Assembly (NCBI RefSeq): GCF_030435805.1
Contig: NC_081303.1
Span: forward strand, 73,941,910 to 74,005,909
Source: Mustela lutreola
Taxonomy: Eukaryota > Chordata > Mammalia > Carnivora > Mustelidae
Length of the DNA: 64,000 nucleotides
Reading direction: 5' to 3'
Shown: in pieces, positions 34,801 through 45,017 of the stretch
Layout: each line of letters starts with the position of its first letter
Position numbering within the stretch: position 1 is the first letter of the stretch
Made by a program: the position numbers and the translations under genes
The notes under the pieces: model-generated
What the model was told of the DNA's origin: nothing
The model's database searches: none
Seen by the model: only the letters and a program-made list of their open reading frames with translations

Positions 34801-37693
34801 CGGGTCCCAGAAGCCCTTCTCTGCCAGGGCAGTGGTCTGTCTCCTGAGCCTCCCTCTCTCTCACGTAGTGGGGGCGAGAGAGCCGACCTCACATGATGCC
34901 TTCCTGTCTCCGACGCGGGAGCTCCTCTCGGGTAATCTGTGAGAGCTCTTGATCACTGGGGAAAGGACTGTGGCCCCAGCTCTCGGTCCCAAGCTTAGCG
35001 CGCGTTTTGCCTTGTAGGCGCAGGAGGAAGCCCGTCGGAACAGGCTGATGAGAGACATGGCCCAGCTGCGGCTTCAGGTAGGCAGTTGGGACCCAGCGGC
35101 GGCCGCTCTGCATCTGCTCATTGGCCGGACCCCACGGGCAGATGGTGCCCAGCCGCTGCCCCCCTGCTCTGCCCCCAGCGCCTGTTCTGCCCCCGCACCC
35201 CCGCTGTTCCAGTGTGGCGCCTGCCCCTAGAGCTCTGCTCTGTCCGCCCCCGACCTTGCGCACTGGCTTCCACCCGAAGCAGGTTGCCTCCCAGACTGCC
35301 TTCTCCGGCTCTCTCCTCGCTGGGCCTCCTGGGCCCTTTCTGCCTTCTCTGTTCGCTTTTCCTTCTCTTTCTCTTTGCCTTTCCTTCTTCTGCCTCCTTT
35401 TCTTCTAAGGCCTTGGTACAAGGAGCCCCCCCGTCCGCCTTGGCAGCAGGGGACACCCCACGAGAGCCCCCTTGGGTTCCATCCTCCACGCCCAGGCTGC
35501 AGGGCCCATGCAGCCGCACCTACTCTGCCCTCTCTCCCCAGCTCGAGGTCTCTCAGCTGGAAGGGAGCCTGCAGCAGCCCAAGGCCCAGTCAGCGATGTC
35601 TCCGTACCTCGTCCCTGACACCCAGGCCCTCTGCCACCACCTCCCGGTCATCCGCCAGCTGGCCGCCAGCGGCCGCTTCATTGTCATCATCCCAAGGACA
35701 GGTAGGTGTACTGGGGATGGGGGCAGGGTGTGGTTAAGAGAGACTTGGGGTTTGCAGTCGAGAAGCACTCACGGAGGCCCAGTTGGTACACGGTGGCCTC
35801 GGTCAGGTCCTGCCGTCTTTCTAAAGCTCGGTCACTTCGTCTGTGGAACGTATGTGCCAATCTGTTAAGTGCTGACTCACGAGACAGTTGGGAGGAACGA
35901 GAAAGACCTAAGCTCACGCACTTGGTAGACCGTGAGCTCTACTGATCGGAGAAGGTCCTATTTTGGAAGAGCCCTGGGAGCCACCAAGGAGCCCGGGTCC
36001 CTGCTTCTACTGCTGCGGGTGCTGGGGTTCCCTGCGAGCTCACCTGTTCCCCCCCCCCCCCAACCCGCCAGTGATCGATGGCCTGGACTTGCTGAAGAAG
36101 GAGCACCCAGGGGCCCGGGATGGTATCCGGTACCTAGAGGCGGAGTTTAAGAAAGGAAACAGGTGAGTGTGGGCCTCACCAGGCGTCTCCTGAGCCCTGG
36201 GTCCCCGTTGGGGAGAGACACACTTGCAGTCCCTGCGCACTGCCGGGGGGGGGGGGGAGGAGGGGACAGAGATAGGACGACAAGTCAGGGTCTCAGCTGT
36301 GGATGCGGGGTGGGGGGCTGTTGTCAGACCACCCAGGCTGTCGTCTCTGTCTCTGGGCAGACGGGAGGTGAGCGTCGTCAGGGAGCTGGGGCAGCACCCC
36401 CCCACACCCCCCCACCCCTCCGGCTCCCGGCTGCCGCTGTGGGCTGCCGCTGTGGGGTTGGTCCTGTGGGGTCTGTCCGCGATCAGGGCTCCTGGGGTGG
36501 GAGTGCCTTCACCTGCGCAGCCAGGCGGCGACTGCTGAGCCCCGCTCAGGCCCTCCCTTCGAGGCTCCAGGCTGGGAGAGCCAAGGGCGGTGGGTGCAGC
36601 AGAGGGACAAGCTGGCTCCGGCGCCCCGGCGTCCCGGCGGCATCGGCCCCTGCCCGGCCAGGAAGCCACACAAAGCCTGCTTGTTTGGACCCTGTCTCCA
36701 GAAGCCCTGACTTGAAAAGCATCTGCTGCTCCTCCCTTCCCAGCTCCTCCCCCGGGAGGAACCAAGGGATCGATGTTATCGGGAGGAAAAGCGAGCCCAG
36801 CTTGGGAGGGGGGCAGGAAGCTCCTTAGAAATGGCTCCAAACAGAGCCCGGATGGGAGCGAGGTGCCCCTCCGCTCCCCTGGGACACAGGGAGGTGCTTT
36901 AGGGGAGGTGCCCTGCCTCCTCTGACCCCCTCCCCCTGCTGCAGGTACATTCGCTGCCAGAAAGAGGTGGGGAAGAGCTTCGAGCGGCACAAGTTGAAGC
37001 GGCAGGACGCAGACGCCTGGTAAACGCCGGCCCCGCCTCCCTGCTCTCCCCACCTCTCGGGCTGGACGGTGCTGCAGCGGCTGGTGGGACCAGCCTGGGG
37101 CCATGCTTAACCCGCCAGGGCCTCCTGTGCCTGTCCCTCGGGAGGGAGAAGTAGCCCCAGCCCCACAGCCCTGCTTAGTGTCCCTGCTTAGTGTCCCTTT
37201 ACCCAGTCCCCATGCAACACTCTCTAGAACCACTGTCCCTCTCTGCCTGGTTTCTCCTGCGTGTGCTCCTGCTGCCCTCCCCAGTCCCCAGCTTCTGGGG
37301 TTGCTGGTACGCGGGCTGCCCTCACACTATGGCTTGGCTTGCCTCCTCTTCCTCCCTACCAGGACCCTGTATAAGATCCTGGACAGCTGCAAACAACTGA
37401 CTCTGGCCCAGGGGGCGGGTGAGGAGGACCCCAGCGGCATGGTGACCATCATCACAGGCCTTCCGCTGGACAACCCCAGTGTGCTCTCAGGCCCTATGCA
37501 GGTCGGTCCGCCAGGCAGCAGGATGGGGGTGAGCGGGGGGGAGGTGCCCGGGCCGACGTCCTCCTCAGACCACTCCATGCGCTTGCTTGTCGCTTCCACC
37601 ATCCCTCAGGCAGCCCTGCAGGCCGCTGCACACGCCAGTGTGGACATCAAGAATGTTCTGGACTTGTACAAGCAGTGGAAGGAGATTGGTTGA
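15066..37693 (+). CDS. SMG5: SMG5, nonsense-mediated decay factor (EST1-like protein B)
   Basis: Partner of SMG7 that binds phosphorylated UPF1 and promotes its PP2A-linked dephosphorylation and mRNA decay. The 22 coding exons are 15066-15139, 18578-18676, 19169-19292, 19647-19803, 21574-21663, 22567-22656, 23547-23625, 25463-25588, 25674-25742, 25893-26101, 26733-26870, 27341-27925, 28934-29109, 30194-30269, 30894-31069, 31891-32049, 35018-35077, 35542-35701, 36072-36162, 36945-37019, 37363-37501, 37610-37693. All are GT-AG; 1011 aa against 1016 in human, the difference being near the start of exon 12. The N-terminal part is the helical 14-3-3-like/EST1 region. Exon 12 encodes a Ser/Asp/Glu-rich linker with an RRRR patch (455-458). 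A PIN domain fills about 850-1011; it keeps D855 of the VPDTQ motif, and the family PIN is known to lack full catalytic residues. Confidence 0.98.
16684..16776 (+). mobile_element. old CAN-SINE fragment
   Basis: Head GGGGTGCCCGCTGGCTCAGG and body TCTTGATCTTAGGTCACACC, followed by an A/G-rich GAAAGAAGGAAAGAAAG tail. Old, shortened type. Confidence 0.6.
17452..17690 (+). mobile_element. MIR SINE
   Basis: CATGAGCGCTTCACGTATTC, AATTTAATCCTCGCGCAGTG and GTAGATGGGAGAACCGGGAC follow the MIR consensus in order. Many substitutions; ancient. Confidence 0.75.
17780..17995 (+). mobile_element. MIR SINE
   Basis: TTTTTATGGACAGGGAAACT, GAGCTTAATTTGCCCAACGT and CAGGGTCAGAGCCTGCATTT match the MIR 3' half. 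A second copy close to the previous one. Confidence 0.75.
18012..18213 (+). mobile_element. young CAN-SINE with target-site duplication
   Basis: Full-length head-to-tail copy (GGGGCGCCTGGGTGGCTCAG to AATCTTTAAAAA) with a long uninterrupted A tail. Flanking repeats AGAATCGAGCTTTT (17998-18011) and AGAATCCAGCTTTT (18214-18227) differ at one base. The sub-type, with GCCTCTGCCTTCGGCTCAGG, is the kind abundant in mustelids. Confidence 0.93.
20145..20267 (-). mobile_element. old CAN-SINE fragment
   Basis: Contains CCAACGTGGGGCTTCAAGTC and CACGACCCCAAGATTAGGAG, the reverse of the short older SINE body, in SMG5 intron 4. Confidence 0.65.
22839..23063 (-). mobile_element. young CAN-SINE with long poly(T) and TSD
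   Basis: Reverse-strand copy in SMG5 intron 6. Its A-tail reads as two T runs (14 and about 30) on this strand. The 20-bp target duplication GAGAGAAATGCAGATTCTTT is present at 22819-22838 and 23065-23084 without mismatch, so the insertion is recent. Confidence 0.93.
26851..27215 (+). repeat. minisatellite grown from the SMG5 exon 11 end
   Basis: Nine tandem units of 37-48 bp. The first unit contains the last about 20 bases of SMG5 exon 11 and its donor; the next seven each repeat CAGAG(C/T)GA, then GGCACAG|GT followed by a G-rich tail, so eight potential donors stand in line (exon ends would be 26870, 26908, 26946, 26983, 27025, 27073, 27115, 27157). The ninth unit reads GGCACAGAT and lacks the GT. 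Confidence 0.92.
28349..28541 (-). mobile_element. CAN-SINE
   Basis: Reverse-strand copy in SMG5 intron 12 starting in a (TTTA)n tail complement and ending AACCCACTGAGCCACCCAG. Confidence 0.88.
28551..28736 (-). mobile_element. CAN-SINE, older
   Basis: Second reverse copy immediately after the first, more diverged, with AGATTTTATTTGTCTGTCAG at the start and CTGACTGAGCCCCGGAGGTG at the end. The pair suggests insertion next to or into an A-tail. Confidence 0.75.
29190..29275 (+). mobile_element. possible ancient L2/MIR-like fragment
   Basis: TTAGGCACCTGCTTCGGGTG ... GACCTCTGCCCTCCAGGAGC resembles the same ancient repeat type as at 13790. Short and weak. Confidence 0.3.
30115..30151 (+). repeat. 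C-rich tract before SMG5 exon 14
   Basis: CCCCG repeats followed by an unbroken run of about twenty C residues, 40 bases before the exon 14 acceptor at 30193. It forms part of an unusual pyrimidine tract. Confidence 0.85.
32050..35017 (+). other. SMG5 intron 16
   Basis: About 3 kb. Apart from the CAN-SINE at 33817-34004 I see no exon, RNA gene or recognisable repeat; the open frames here are not supported by any protein resemblance. Confidence 0.55.
33817..34004 (-). mobile_element. CAN-SINE
   Basis: Reverse-strand copy in SMG5 intron 16 (32050-35017). It starts CTAATGATTTTATTTATCTG and ends in a shortened head GCCGGTGCCCC. Confidence 0.8.
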
Positions 37694-38958
37694 GACGGAC
37701 CCCACGCCCTACAGTGGGGCTGCGTCCAGATCTCTCCTGCCCTCCCTGGCAGCCAGGACCACCACCTGTAGTCACCCCAGCACACGCAGACGCACACACG
37801 CACGCAGGAAGGAAGCCCAGCCGCGCAGGCCACAGGGAGGGCCCGAGAGCGGCAGGGAGGGCCCGGAGCCGGCCGAGAGGGCGGTCTCCCTGTCGCCAAG
37901 ATGACGTCAGGAACGTGAGGGAAGTGCTGGGAGCAGGAGAGGCCTGGGGGCCCCCAGCCAGCCCTTTCGCCTCAGCCCACCGCTGTCCTCGGGGGCAGGG
38001 GCAGGCGTGGGCGTCTGCGCTCCATCGGAGAGCTTTGTGGACCTCTGAGGGGAAGGGCCAGCAGGAGGGCCCGTCTTCTCACTCAGGATGCCCGGTGATT
38101 GGCGCCGGGAGTCCGCATCCTCTGGCGCGGGGCGGGGGAGAATTGGGTAACACCAGACACGTGGGTAGTTCTCTGTGGACCCTTCCTCTCCTGGAGGACC
38201 GCCCGTCCTCTCACTTTGTGCGGGCAAGGCAGCTCTGGAGCCTTGGGGACTCTTCCAGAAGAGGGGCCCGGAGCTGCCAGCACCAAGAGGAGGGCCAGGG
38301 CTCGCCCCCTCCTGCTGCGGGGGCCGCGCACCCAGCCGCCCCACTTCTGCTTCCGCTCTGCGTTTGCCTGGCTCCCAGGGCCCCGAGCAGGTCACTCTGT
38401 CTGTTGGCCGTCTGGCCCGCAGGCCAGGGAGGGTCTCTGGGGCCCCCAGCCCCACAGTGGTGGCACCTGCGTGGGGGCAGAGTGTGATGCCAGGAAGAGA
38501 AGAGGGGAGCGGTGGGAGGCCGGGAGAGGCCTGCATGGAGATGGGCGGCAGGAGGGAGAGGCCCTTAGAGCTGCCCGGCCAGGGGCTGCTGGCCTGCTGG
38601 GGCGGAGCATGGGGTTCACTTGCGCGCAGCGAGGGGCGAGGTGAACGTGGGAGCCGGGATCGGGAATCGCTCAGGGCAGCGGGCTTTGCAGCGGGCACAG
38701 GCTGTCCGGAAGGCTCTGGCCAGGAATGCTTTGGCCCCTTGCCCTGGGGCTGGCCAGGAGCTCGGCCAGGGGTGGGGGGTGCCGGGGGTCTTGGCTCTGT
38801 GCCCCCCACCCCAGCACTAGCCTAGCTTCCCGGGCTGTTCTCAGAGGAAAGCAGGCTTCTTGCCTCCTTCCTCTAAGACAGCACATCTGGGACAACCTGG
38901 GGCAGCGGGGTCACCCCCCTCCCAGGCCTTGGCAAAGACTGAGACTAAAGCGTCACTT

Positions 38959-38964
38959 AATAAA
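38959..38964 (+). terminator. SMG5 poly(A) signal
   Basis: AATAAA in CTTAATAAAGACCC, about 1270 bases after the stop. The SMG5 3' UTR is therefore about 37694-38985, long for an mRNA, which is a feature often linked to NMD sensitivity. Confidence 0.85.
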
Positions 38965-38989
38965 GACCCCTCGAAGCCCAACCCCGTCT

Positions 38990-41066
38990 CCTGGTGCCAT
39001 TGTGTCCGGTTGTATTGGGATGTTGGCACTTTCTTCCTGGCGTTTGCAGAAAGTTTCTTCGAGGTGAACCCCTCAAAGCAAGAACCCAGGGATGGTTTTG
39101 TGGAAGACTCCGTCAAGTTCCGTGGCCCTGTGAGCGGCTCGTGGCTTTGCAGGGGTGCTAGCGGGAGCTCCAGCAAGGACAGCAGCTCCGGTGGGGCGGG
39201 CGATGCGTGGCCTCCAGCTGGGTCCCATGAGCAGGGCTGAAGCTCTTTCACGGGGGCGGGGGGCGTGCGTGGGGGCCCGGACACCAGCCTCTGGGGCCTC
39301 AGCCCTTGGCCCCCAGCAAGGACTGGAGCGTCTGGTGTGTCTGGGGATAAACAGGAGTGGCCATTCCCTTGTGGTTCAGCCCCATTTCCTGGAGGCGTTC
39401 ACTCTGGACTCTGCCCAGCACCCAGGCTCAGCGAGAGGTGCTTTCTGAGGTCACAAGTCAGGATTTGGGTTCCCGAGCCCAGGCGTCCCCCTGCCCCCAC
39501 CGCCCTGCTCATGGCAGGACCTGGACCCCTGGCGCGCCCCCTGGTCTGAGGAGGGTGCCATGCCGCCCTGGCCAAGTCCGGGCTGGCTCTAGCCTGGTGT
39601 GGCCAGTCTGATGTCCATGGGCTTGGGTCAAGCCGGAGGGGCTGGCTGTGTGCAGGAGGCCGAGTGAGCGGCCTGCTAATTGGGTTGGGCCACCCCGCGC
39701 TGCTCCCTGGGGGCTGGACAAGGCTGGGATTGTTCCCTGGTTCCCCTTTGTCTCACTCCCCGCCCAGGCCTGGCCTGCCTGCCCGCTGCTCTCTCCCTCC
39801 TGTCAGCTTGGCTGGCAGGAGCCTGGGACTCTGCCCGAGGAGCCCCGGGCCTGCTGACCCACCGGGTGGGGAGCGCCGGCCACGCTCTGGGTAAGCCTGG
39901 GGTGTGACACCTGCTCTGGGGGACCAGAGGAGAAGCGCCTGCTCCAGATCCCTCTTCTGTTTAAATGGCTACTGCACACAGCCCTCCAGAGACCCCAAAC
40001 CCTACCGTTAAGGGAAGGGACCCCAAAGGGAGCTAGGCCCCAGCATCTCCACCCCCACCCGTCCCCAGGAAGGTGGACAGCGCGCAGGATGGGTCAGATC
40101 ACCCCCATCCCACTCCTGGGAGTGGCTACGGGACCGGGGAGGCTTCATCTAAAAGCCAGGCCACAGGGACTAGAGACCGGGTCTGCCTCCGCCCAGCAGG
40201 GTCCCCAGCACCCAGGTCAGCAGCAGAGCCCGGCAGGAGCAGAGGCCCGGACCGGCTGGCGGTGAGGCCCAGAGTGAGCCGCGCACAGGCACACACCCAG
40301 ACCGCCGCGCGGGAGGCAGGAAGAGGGGCGGGGCGGGGCTGTATTGTTGCCGCGCTGTTTTGGCTGGGGGAGGGGGAGGGTCCTCCTCTCCCTCCCCCGG
40401 GGCTGCTCCACCCGCCGGCTGGCCCAGCCCCTCCAGTGGTGCCAAGGAATGTGCCTGGGCGAGGCAGGAGGGGCCGCGGGGCCGCAGCCACCCGGAGGCA
40501 GAGCCCAGGTCTGGAGCTGAGGGGTACGGGGCTCAGGAGGGTCGGGGACCCCCGGGGCACATGTGTAGTCTTTAGAGAAGAGCCAGGCTCGCCCTGATTC
40601 GTTGCGACTCCCGCGGCCATCCGGCCTCTCCCGAGCTCTGGGCGAGCGCGGTCAGTTTCTGTGCTCGGCGGGGCTCCGCGGGCCAGGGGGCGTTCTGGGG
40701 CGGGGCGGGGGGTGCGCGGATGCTCTTGGCACTGACCTCCCTGACTCAGGCTTCCGCAGAGACGGAAACGGGGGGCTGGGGACCCGGGTCCGGGGTTTGG
40801 GACTACTAACCCGGGCTGCCTTCGCGCGGGGGAGCGCCCTGCACTGTCTGTCCCGGGCTGAAACTGAGCAGCCCCTCTCACTCGCGAACCGAACGCCCCA
40901 GGCGGGGACGGGGGCACGTGGTATGACGGAGGACGCCAGCTCCCGCGCGCACCTGCGGGCACAGCGCACTCCGGCTCCCGGTGGCCAGGCCCGGCCTGCC
41001 TGGGGTGGGAAGGGGCCCAGGATGGGGGCAGACACCTGATGCCCTCACCCCGCGCTTTGTCTCTAG
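38990..41066. other. SMG5-PAQR6 intergenic and PAQR6 5' region
   Basis: No gene seen in 38990-40070. From about 40300 to 40960 the sequence is CpG-rich and may hold the PAQR6 non-coding first exon and promoter; the exact start is not visible. A hairpin with arms GGGGGAGGG/CCCTCCCCC lies at 40372-40398. An acceptor TCTCTAG at 41061-41066 precedes the first coding exon of PAQR6. Confidence 0.5.
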
Positions 41067-41092
41067 GTCACGGGTGGAGGTGCCGGGCCACC

Positions 41093-43470
41093 ATGCTCAG
41101 TCTCAAGCTGCCCCAGCTCCTCCGAGTCCACCAGGTCCCTCGGGTGAGGGGCTTGACCCACCAGCTCCCCGTCCCCAGGCTTCCCCTTCTGAGCGGCTGG
41201 GCGTGGGTGTGGGGGGCTCCTTCCTGCAGGCATCCCTCTGCTGTCTAAGGAACCTGCTGGCGACCCCTCCCCAGAGCCCAGGATGCTCGTCCACCCAGAG
41301 TCCCTTCTCCCTGACCCCCCCGCCCCACCTCACCCCTCCCCTCTGGTCCCCTTCCCACTGCCTCCCGGCTTTCTCCTCCGCTCTCTGGGTATTTGGGACG
41401 CGGTAAGGCGCGGCTCTGAGTTGGCTTGGCTTTGGGGCGGGAGTGACCTCCAGCCCAGTCTCTTCGACGCCGCTTGTGGAGGTCTCTCGCGGAGAGAAGG
41501 GCGGGCCCAGTGGCGCCCCCCGACCTTGTGCCCCACCGGGCCCCGCACAGGTGTTCTGGGAGGACGGCATCTTGTCTGGCTATCGCCGCCCCAGCAGCTC
41601 GGCCCGGGACTGCGTCCTCAGCTCCTTCCAGATGACCAACGAGACGGCCAACATCTGGACTCACTTCCTGCCCACCTGGTGAGCGGCGCCCCGACGGGGT
41701 CCCCGGGGGGGGGAGGGGCAGGGGCCGCGGGGCCCGCGGGCGCGGCGGGTGGGCGGCGGGCCTGAGCACCTGCCGGCCGCAGGTACTTCGTGTGGCGCCT
41801 GCTGGCGCTGGCGGGGGCTCCGGGCTTCCGGGCGGAGCCGTACCACCGGCCGCTGCTCGTCTTCCTGCTGCCCGCCTGCCTCTACCCCTTCGCGTCGTGC
41901 TGCGCGCACACCTTCAGCTCCATGTCGCCCCGCGCGCGCCACATCTGCTACTTCCTGGACTACGGCGCGCTCAGCCTCTACAGCCTGGGTGAGCCCCGCG
42001 GGGCGGGGCGGGGCCGGAAGGCTGTGGGGGCGGGGCCGGAGCGCTCCGGGGCGGGGCCGGCAGGCTCTGGGGGCGGGGCCGAGCGGGCGCGCCCTGGATA
42101 CGTCAGCTCCAGCCCCGCCCCCTCGCTCCCCAGGCTGTGCTTTCCCCTACGCCGCCTACTCCATGCCGGCCTCCTGGCTGCACAGCCGCCTGCACCGGCT
42201 CTTCGTGCCTGCTGCCGCGCTCAATTCCTTCCTGTGCACCGGCCTCTCCTGCTACTCCCGGTGGGTTTCCCGCCAGTGCGGAGGGGGAAGGCGGGGGGAC
42301 AGGACACAGCTGGAGGCCCGAGACACACCGGACTGAGGACTCCCCCGGGGTCGCTCCCCCAGCACCAAACCTGCCCCGTCTCCTTGGATTCTCACGGCCA
42401 CCCTGGAGCGGCGGGCGGGCGGGTGTCCACCGCCTTCACGGGTGTGGTCACTTACAGAGGCTCCCAGGCCCTAAGGGCTTTCATGGCCACTAAGCTAGTG
42501 ACAGTCCATCTTGGCCAAAGGACCCCTGACCTTCAGTGACCACCGCCAGCAAGGGTGGTGACTAGCCTTTCCCTCCCTCAGGTTCCCCGAGCTGGAGAGC
42601 CCTGGGCTCAGTAAGGTCCTCCGCACGGCCGCCTTCGCCTACCCCTTCCTGTTTGACAACCTCCCTCTCTTCTACCGGGTAAGGGAGCCCAGGGCTCCTG
42701 CCCTCCCTGCTCCCCAGACCCTCACTCCCGAAGGCCCTCCCGGCAGCTCCGCTTGTCTTCTGCCAGCTCGGACTGTGCTGGGACAGGGGCCCCGGCTGCG
42801 GGCAGGACGCGCTGAGCGCCAGCCACGGCTACCACCTGCTGTGCGCCCTGCTCACTGGCTTCCTCTTCGCCTCCCACCTGCCCGAGCGGCTGGCCCCGGG
42901 ACGCTTCGACTACATCGGTGAGAGCTCAAGACTGGTGCCCATCCAGGAAGGGGTGAGGGGAGACAGCGTCCCAGAGCGCAGAGCGAACCGAGGAATGGGG
43001 TACCGCAGCCAGGGAGAGCACCCAGGGTCCAGGCGCACCCCCTCCCCACATAACAGTGGAACCAGCAGCACGGGGACCGGGGGGCCTTCTAGATTTTCTT
43101 AGTCCCCGTTTAGGGGAGCAGCCCGCCCAGAGCAGGAGGTAGTCAGGGTGGCCCTGGGAACGGAGTCTGTGCCCTGAGCTGCCCGCCCCCCACAGGCCAC
43201 AGCCACCAGCTCTTCCACATCTGTGCCGTGCTGGGCACACACTTCCAGCTGGAGGCCGTGCTGGCTGACATGGGATCTCGCCGAGCCTGGCTGGCCACGC
43301 AGGAGCCCCCCGTGGGCCTGGCAGGCACGGTGGCCGTGCTGGGCCTGGCGGTGGCCGGGAACCTGCTCATCATTGCTGCCTTCACAAGCTCCCTGTTTCG
43401 GGCCCCCAGCACCTGCCCCCTGGTGCAGGGCGGCCCCCTGGAGGGGGGTATGAAGGCCAGACAGCAGTGA
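41093..43470 (+). CDS. PAQR6: PAQR6, membrane progestin receptor delta
   Basis: Seven- or eight-pass membrane protein of the progestin and adipoQ receptor family, responding to progestogens/neurosteroids. Coding exons: 41093-41143, 41551-41678, 41783-41988, 42134-42260, 42582-42678, 42767-42917, 43196-43470; all GT-AG; 344 aa, as in human. The first exon encodes only 17 residues (MLSLKLPQL...). The PAQR motif NETANIWTHFLP lies at about 47-58, the core YFLDYGALSLYSLG follows the third membrane segment, and the C-terminal GHSHQLFHIC at 254-263 carries the conserved His residues of the family. The start ATG lies in a good context (ACCATGC). It converges with BGLAP. Confidence 0.96.
42008..42085 (+). 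repeat. 22-bp tandem GC-box repeat in PAQR6 intron 3
   Basis: Four copies of GCGGGGCC at 42008, 42030, 42051 and 42073, spaced 22, 21 and 22 bases, each within a similar unit (GCGGGGCCGG then GGCTCTGG-like). Each is an Sp1-type GC box. The intron between the exons ending 41988 and starting 42134 is only 145 bases. Confidence 0.8.
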
Positions 43471-44044
43471 GACCCCATCTCTGAGCCTGCCCTGGGGGAA
43501 GGCGGAGGCCAGGCCTTGGTGCTGGGGAGGAGCCCAGCCCTGATGGGCGGGGCACATGGAAGCCTGGAGCGAGAGCGGCTGCGGAGAGAGGGCAGAGGAG
43601 CCGAAAGGGCCAGGGCGCTGCTGCCGGCGGCAAGCAAGAGGGGCAGCGACGGTGAGCTCAGCGGGGCCGGGGAAGTGCTGAGGGTCGGAGAGGAGCAGCG
43701 CGAGTGCCAGGCCGCAGCTGAAGGCTGGCGACGGGGAGGTGCTGAGGCCCTGACACCTGGTCCCGCTTCTGGCTGCGAGTCTCTCCCAAGCCCGGGGAAG
43801 CACTAACAGGACTAACCTAGACCCCCGACCCCGCTCGGCCTGCAGACCCATGGCCACCCTGCCTCCCCCACCAGGGGCTCTCTGCCCTCGGGGAAGAGGC
43901 TGTCCCCCGCACAGCCACGCGCTCCAGCTGTCCGGGCCTTCGGGTCTTCCACAGAAGTGGGTGTCCTGGGTGGGGGGAGGGGTGCTGGGCTAGAGGGGGG
44001 ACCCTAATAATTAAACCTTTAGAAAGCTCCCTTCGATGCTTCCA

Positions 44045-44050
44045 AATAAA
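44045..44050 (+). terminator. PAQR6 poly(A) signal
   Basis: AATAAA in CCAAATAAACC, about 575 bases after the stop. A weaker ATTAAA lies about 35 bases before it. Confidence 0.8.
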
Positions 44051-44174
44051 CCAGTCAACGGCAGATCTGGGGGAGCACTGAGACTGAAAAGGCCTGCCTC
44101 CCCACCCCCTCCACACCGCCCCCCAAAACCCCACAGACAGACAAAGAATCACGGCCCCAGTTCCTCTTCCGGAG

Positions 44175-44180
44175 TTTATT
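44175..44180 (-). terminator. BGLAP poly(A) signal
   Basis: TTTATT on the plus strand gives AATAAA on the BGLAP strand, about 120 bases after the stop. The facing PAQR6 signal is 125 bases away. Confidence 0.85.
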
Positions 44181-44299
44181 CTGGAGCAGCGGGATGATGG
44201 GGACCCCACCCTTGCGGGACGGGAGGTGAGGGGAGAGGGGGGGTGCGGGGGGGAGGCGGGGAGGGCTGCCAGCTGGCCAGGGCCATCAGGGCGCCCGCT

Positions 44300-44927
44300 C
44301 TAGGCCGTGCCGTAGAAGCGCCGGTAAGCGTCCTGGAAGCCGATGTGGTCAGCCAGCTCGTCGCAGTCGGGGTTGAGCTCGCAGACTTCCCTCTTGGGCT
44401 CCAGGGAGTCCGGGTAGGGGGCGGGGGCTCTGGCGCACCGAGAGAGAGGCATCAGCCTCCAGGCGCAGCGCCCACGGCCCTGGGGCTCCCCACGCGTCCC
44501 CAGGCCCGGTCTGGAGCCACGGGGCCCCGGATAGCACTCACCCCAGCCCGGGGTCCAGGTAGCGCCGGAGCCTCCTCACCACCTCGCTGCCCTCCCGCTT
44601 GGCCATGAAGGCTGTGGGGCACAGAGGCGGGCGTCAGGGGGCTCGGGGCCTGCGGGGTGACACGCGCACCCCCCCACGGGCCCTGCCTCATACCTGCTCC
44701 TCTGCGGGACTCTGCACCGCTGGGCTTCGCATCTGCAGGGGAGAGGGTCTGGTTCAGCCCTGCTCGTCCCGGCCCCCACCCCCAGGACAGAGCCCATAGG
44801 AGGGGGGGCGGCTGGGTGAGCAGCAGGTAGGGGAGGGGAGGCTGGGGCCGGCGGGCCACTCACCGGCCAGGCCCGCCAGGCAGAGTGCAGCCAGGGCCAG
44901 CAGGGTGAGGGCCGTCACGGGCCTCAT
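44300..44927 (-). CDS. BGLAP: BGLAP, osteocalcin (bone Gla protein) precursor
   Basis: Osteoblast-secreted, vitamin K-dependent protein that binds hydroxyapatite and also acts as a hormone. Coding exons on the minus strand: 44927-44864, 44732-44694, 44611-44542, 44429-44300; 100 aa as in human. Residues 1 to about 23 are a signal peptide ([16 protein letters not shown]). The propeptide has the carboxylase-recognition stretch [13 protein letters not shown] and ends with the furin-type site RRLRR before Y52. The 49-residue mature protein starts YLDPGLGAP and keeps the three Gla positions (mature E17, E21, E24) and the Cys23-Cys29 pair. It ends RRFYGTA, where human has RRFYGPV. The promoter shows TATA, Runx and vitamin D elements. 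PMF1 lies upstream in the same orientation. Confidence 0.97.
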
Positions 44928-45017
44928 GGCCGGTCTGTCCTGTCTGTGTCCGTGAGCGGCTGCGGGGCTGCTGGGCCTCAGTTGGTCTGTCTCTCGCCGC
45001 GGCCAGCACCCGCGCCA

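Noticed and set aside
36040-37233. Minus-strand open frame of 397 codons
   Set aside because: Shadow of SMG5 exons 19-20 and their introns on the opposite strand.
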